DNA from: Vibrio metoecus
GTDB lineage: Bacteria; Pseudomonadota; Gammaproteobacteria; Enterobacterales; Vibrionaceae
DNA length: 64,000 nucleotides
Assembly: GCF_009665255.1 (NCBI RefSeq)
Contig: NZ_CP035686.1
Coordinates: forward strand, 248,001-312,000
Reading direction: 5' to 3'
A program made the position numbers and the translations under genes. Numbering within the stretch: the first letter of the stretch is position 1; the number at the start of each line of letters is the position of its first letter. Below are positions 61,538 through 64,000 of this stretch, in pieces. Below the pieces are notes generated by a model, which searched no databases, was not told where the DNA came from, and saw only the letters and a program-made list of their open reading frames with translations.

Positions 61538-64000
61538 ATGTCTGACATGAAGCATGACGTAGATGCACTGGAAACTCAGGAGTGGCTTGCTGCCCTTGAA
61601 TCCGTTGTCCGTGAAGAAGGCGTAGAACGTGCGCAGTACCTGCTTGAGCAAGTGCTAGAAAAAGCGCGTCTGGATGGGGTAGACATGCCAACAGGCGTGA
61701 CCACTAACTACATCAACACCATTCCTGCGGCACAAGAACCTGCTTACCCAGGTGACACCACGCTCGAACGTCGTATCCGTTCAATCATTCGCTGGAACGC
61801 GATCATGATCGTGCTGCGTGCATCGAAAAAAGATTTGGAACTGGGTGGCCACATGGCTTCTTTCCAATCTTCAGCTGCTTTCTACGAAACCTGTTTCAAC
61901 CACTTCTTCCGTGCTCCAAATGAGCAAGACGGTGGCGACTTGGTTTACTATCAAGGTCACATCTCTCCAGGGATCTACGCGCGTGCTTTCGTTGAAGGCC
62001 GTTTGACTGAAGAACAACTGGACAACTTCCGTCAGGAAGTGGATGGCAAAGGCATTCCTTCTTACCCACACCCGAAATTGATGCCTGAATTCTGGCAATT
62101 CCCGACCGTATCTATGGGTCTGGGTCCAATTTCTGCAATTTATCAAGCTCGCTTCCTGAAGTATCTGAACGGCCGCGGCCTGAAAGACACCACTGCACAA
62201 CGCGTATACGCGTTCCTAGGTGACGGTGAGATGGACGAGCCAGAATCACGCGGCGCGATCTCTTTCGCTGCGCGTGAGAAGCTAGATAACCTATGCTTCC
62301 TGATCAACTGTAACCTGCAACGTCTGGACGGCCCTGTTATGGGTAACGGCAAGATCATCCAAGAACTGGAAGGTCTGTTCCGTGGCGCTGGCTGGAACGT
62401 AGTGAAAGTGATTTGGGGCAACGGCTGGGACAAACTGCTGGCGAAAGATACCACTGGTAAACTGTTGCAACTGATGAACGAAACCATCGACGGCGACTAC
62501 CAAACGTTCAAAGCTAAAGATGGCGCTTACGTACGTGAGCACTTCTTCGGTAAGTACCCAGAGACAGCAGCATTGGTTGCTGACATGACTGACGATGAGA
62601 TCTTCGCTCTGAAACGCGGTGGTCACGAGTCATCTAAAGTGTACGCAGCGTACAAAAACGCACAAGAAACCAAAGGCCGTCCAACTGTTATCCTAGCGAA
62701 AACGGTTAAAGGTTACGGCATGGGTGATGCAGCAGAAGGTAAGAACATTGCGCACCAAGTGAAGAAGATGGATATGACCCATGTTCTGGCGATGCGTAAC
62801 CGCCTTGGTCTGCAAGACCTGATTTCAGATGAAGCAGTCAACAACCTGCCTTACCTGAAGCTAGAAGAAGGCTCAAAAGAGTACGAATACCTGCACGCTC
62901 GTCGTAAAGCACTGCACGGTTACACACCTCAGCGCCTGCCAAACTTCACTGGTGAGTTCGTTGTGCCGGCTCTGGAAGAGTTCAAGCCACTGCTGGAAGA
63001 GCAGAGCCGTGAAATTTCTTCAACTATGGCGTATGTACGTTCACTGAACATCCTGCTGAAAGATAAGAACATTGGTCAAAACATCGTTCCTATCATCGCG
63101 GATGAAGCACGTACGTTCGGTATGGAAGGTCTGTTCCGTCAAATCGGTATCTACAACCCACACGGTCAGAACTACACTCCACAAGATCGCGATATCGTTT
63201 CTTACTACAAAGAAGCGACTTCAGGTCAGGTACTGCAAGAAGGTATCAACGAGCTGGGGGCAATGTCATCTTGGGTTGCGGCTGCAACGTCATACAGCAC
63301 CAACAACCTGCCGATGATCCCGTTCTACATCTACTACTCTATGTTCGGTTTCCAACGTGTTGGCGACATGGCGTGGATGGCGGGCGACCAACAAGCGCGT
63401 GGCTTCCTACTGGGTGCTACTGCGGGTCGTACCACACTGAACGGTGAAGGCCTACAGCACGAAGATGGTCACTCGCACATTCTTGCGGGCACGGTACCAA
63501 ACTGTATCTCTTACGACCCAACCTTCGCTTACGAAGTTGCGGTAATCCTGCAAGACGGTATCCGTCGTATGTACGGTGAGCAAGAGAACGTGTTCTACTA
63601 CCTGACACTGATGAACGAAAGCTACGCTCACCCAGCAATGCCTGCTGGCGCTGAAGAAGGTATCCGCAAAGGTATCTACAAGCTGGAAACTTACGCAGGT
63701 AACAAAGCAAAAGTTCAACTGATGAGCTCAGGCACCATCATGAACGAAGTGCGTAAAGCAGCACAAATTCTGAGTGAAGAGTACGGTGTAGCGTCTGACG
63801 TTTACTCTGTGACTTCATTCAACGAGCTGGCGCGTGATGGCCAAGCTTGTGATCGTTTCAACATGCTGCACCCAGAAGCAGACGTGAAAGTACCTTACAT
63901 CGCACAAGTGATGGGTACTGAGCCTGCTATCGCAGCAACTGACTACATGAAGAACTACGCGGATCAAGTACGTGCGTTCATTCCTGCTGAGTCTTACAAA
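61538..64000 (+). CDS. aceE: pyruvate dehydrogenase E1 component, 5' part
   Basis: Thiamine-diphosphate enzyme that decarboxylates pyruvate and passes the acetyl group to the AceF lipoyl domains. The first 821 codons are open without a stop to the window end; the full protein is about 886 residues, so only the C-terminal end is missing. The ThDP motif begins GDGEMDEPESRG, and other landmarks are FYETCFNHFFRAP, GRTTLNGEGLQHEDGHSH and IYKLETYAG. An AAGGA lies about 10 bases before the ATG. Codon use is strongly biased, as for eno, consistent with high expression. Confidence 0.97.
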   Translation, partial: MSDMKHDVDALETQEWLAALESVVREEGVERAQYLLEQVLEKARLDGVDMPTGVTTNYINTIPAAQEPAYPGDTTLERRIRSIIRWNAIMIVLRASKKDLELGGHMASFQSSAAFYETCFNHFFRAPNEQDGGDLVYYQGHISPGIYARAFVEGRLTEEQLDNFRQEVDGKGIPSYPHPKLMPEFWQFPTVSMGLGPISAIYQARFLKYLNGRGLKDTTAQRVYAFLGDGEMDEPESRGAISFAAREKLDNLCFLINCNLQRLDGPVMGNGKIIQELEGLFRGAGWNVVKVIWGNGWDKLLAKDTTGKLLQLMNETIDGDYQTFKAKDGAYVREHFFGKYPETAALVADMTDDEIFALKRGGHESSKVYAAYKNAQETKGRPTVILAKTVKGYGMGDAAEGKNIAHQVKKMDMTHVLAMRNRLGLQDLISDEAVNNLPYLKLEEGSKEYEYLHARRKALHGYTPQRLPNFTGEFVVPALEEFKPLLEEQSREISSTMAYVRSLNILLKDKNIGQNIVPIIADEARTFGMEGLFRQIGIYNPHGQNYTPQDRDIVSYYKEATSGQVLQEGINELGAMSSWVAAATSYSTNNLPMIPFYIYYSMFGFQRVGDMAWMAGDQQARGFLLGATAGRTTLNGEGLQHEDGHSHILAGTVPNCISYDPTFAYEVAVILQDGIRRMYGEQENVFYYLTLMNESYAHPAMPAGAEEGIRKGIYKLETYAGNKAKVQLMSSGTIMNEVRKAAQILSEEYGVASDVYSVTSFNELARDGQACDRFNMLHPEADVKVPYIAQVMGTEPAIAATDYMKNYADQVRAFIPAESYK

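Noticed and set aside
1..64000. CRISPR arrays, tRNA/rRNA genes, insertion sequences
   Set aside because: No regular direct repeats, no RNA gene sequences and no transposase-like reading frames were seen.

Overview
The window reads as chromosomal backbone of a Vibrio, most likely Vibrio cholerae or a very close relative. I infer this from recognised protein sequences (chitin-regulated-type PilABCD, VarS, ExeA/ExeB-like GspAB, TolC, ParE/ParC) and from gene order. No database search was possible. Coding density is high. There are no rRNA or tRNA genes, no insertion sequences, no CRISPR array and no prophage, and almost every gene belongs to a known gammaproteobacterial family.

Layout, left to right. 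(1) 1-9000, plus strand: the end of rpoE, its regulators rseA-rseB-rseC, then lepA, lepB, rnc, era, recO, pdxJ and acpS, a tightly packed envelope-stress, translation and cofactor cluster. (2) 9.1-12.1 kb: a three-gene unit of a predicted outer-membrane beta-barrel, a small PstS-like periplasmic protein and a membrane diguanylate cyclase. It ends overlapping, tail to tail, with the hybrid sensor kinase gene varS (minus, 12.1-14.9 kb). (3) 15-22.9 kb, plus: rlmD, relA, mazG, pyrG, eno, i.e. tRNA/rRNA modification, stringent response, nucleotide metabolism and glycolysis. (4) 23-31.3 kb: cca, the gspAB secretion helpers, an SH3-domain membrane protein, a phosphate transporter with its DUF47 partner, and a CYTH-CHAD triphosphatase. 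(5) 31.6-37.3 kb: a chemoreceptor with a candidate flagellar sigma-28 promoter, glnE and hldE. (6) 37.4-46 kb: tolC, divergent from nudF-yqiB-cpdA-yqiA, then parE-parC. (7) 46-53.3 kb, minus: yacG, zapD, coaE, pilD, pilC, pilB, pilA and nadC, in which type IV pilus genes run into coaE, zapD and yacG. (8) 53.5-58.3 kb: ampD, fldB, xerD, dsbC, recJ. (9) 58.4-64 kb: a secreted 5'-nucleotidase-family enzyme, then pdhR with two clear PdhR-type operators, and aceE, which is cut by the window end.

I see no wholly novel multi-gene system. The best candidate for new biology is the barrel / periplasmic binding protein / diguanylate cyclase operon at 9.1-12.1 kb. It has the same three-compartment logic as the YfiBNR (TpbB) c-di-GMP system, but with a PstS-like protein in the periplasm and a porin-like outer-membrane partner. 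Secondary points of interest are a probably strain-variable major pilin, a sigma-28-type promoter before the chemoreceptor gene, and unexplained hairpins before recJ and xerD. Many start codons below were moved downstream of the longest open frame to match Shine-Dalgarno (SD) sites or the family's usual N-terminus.
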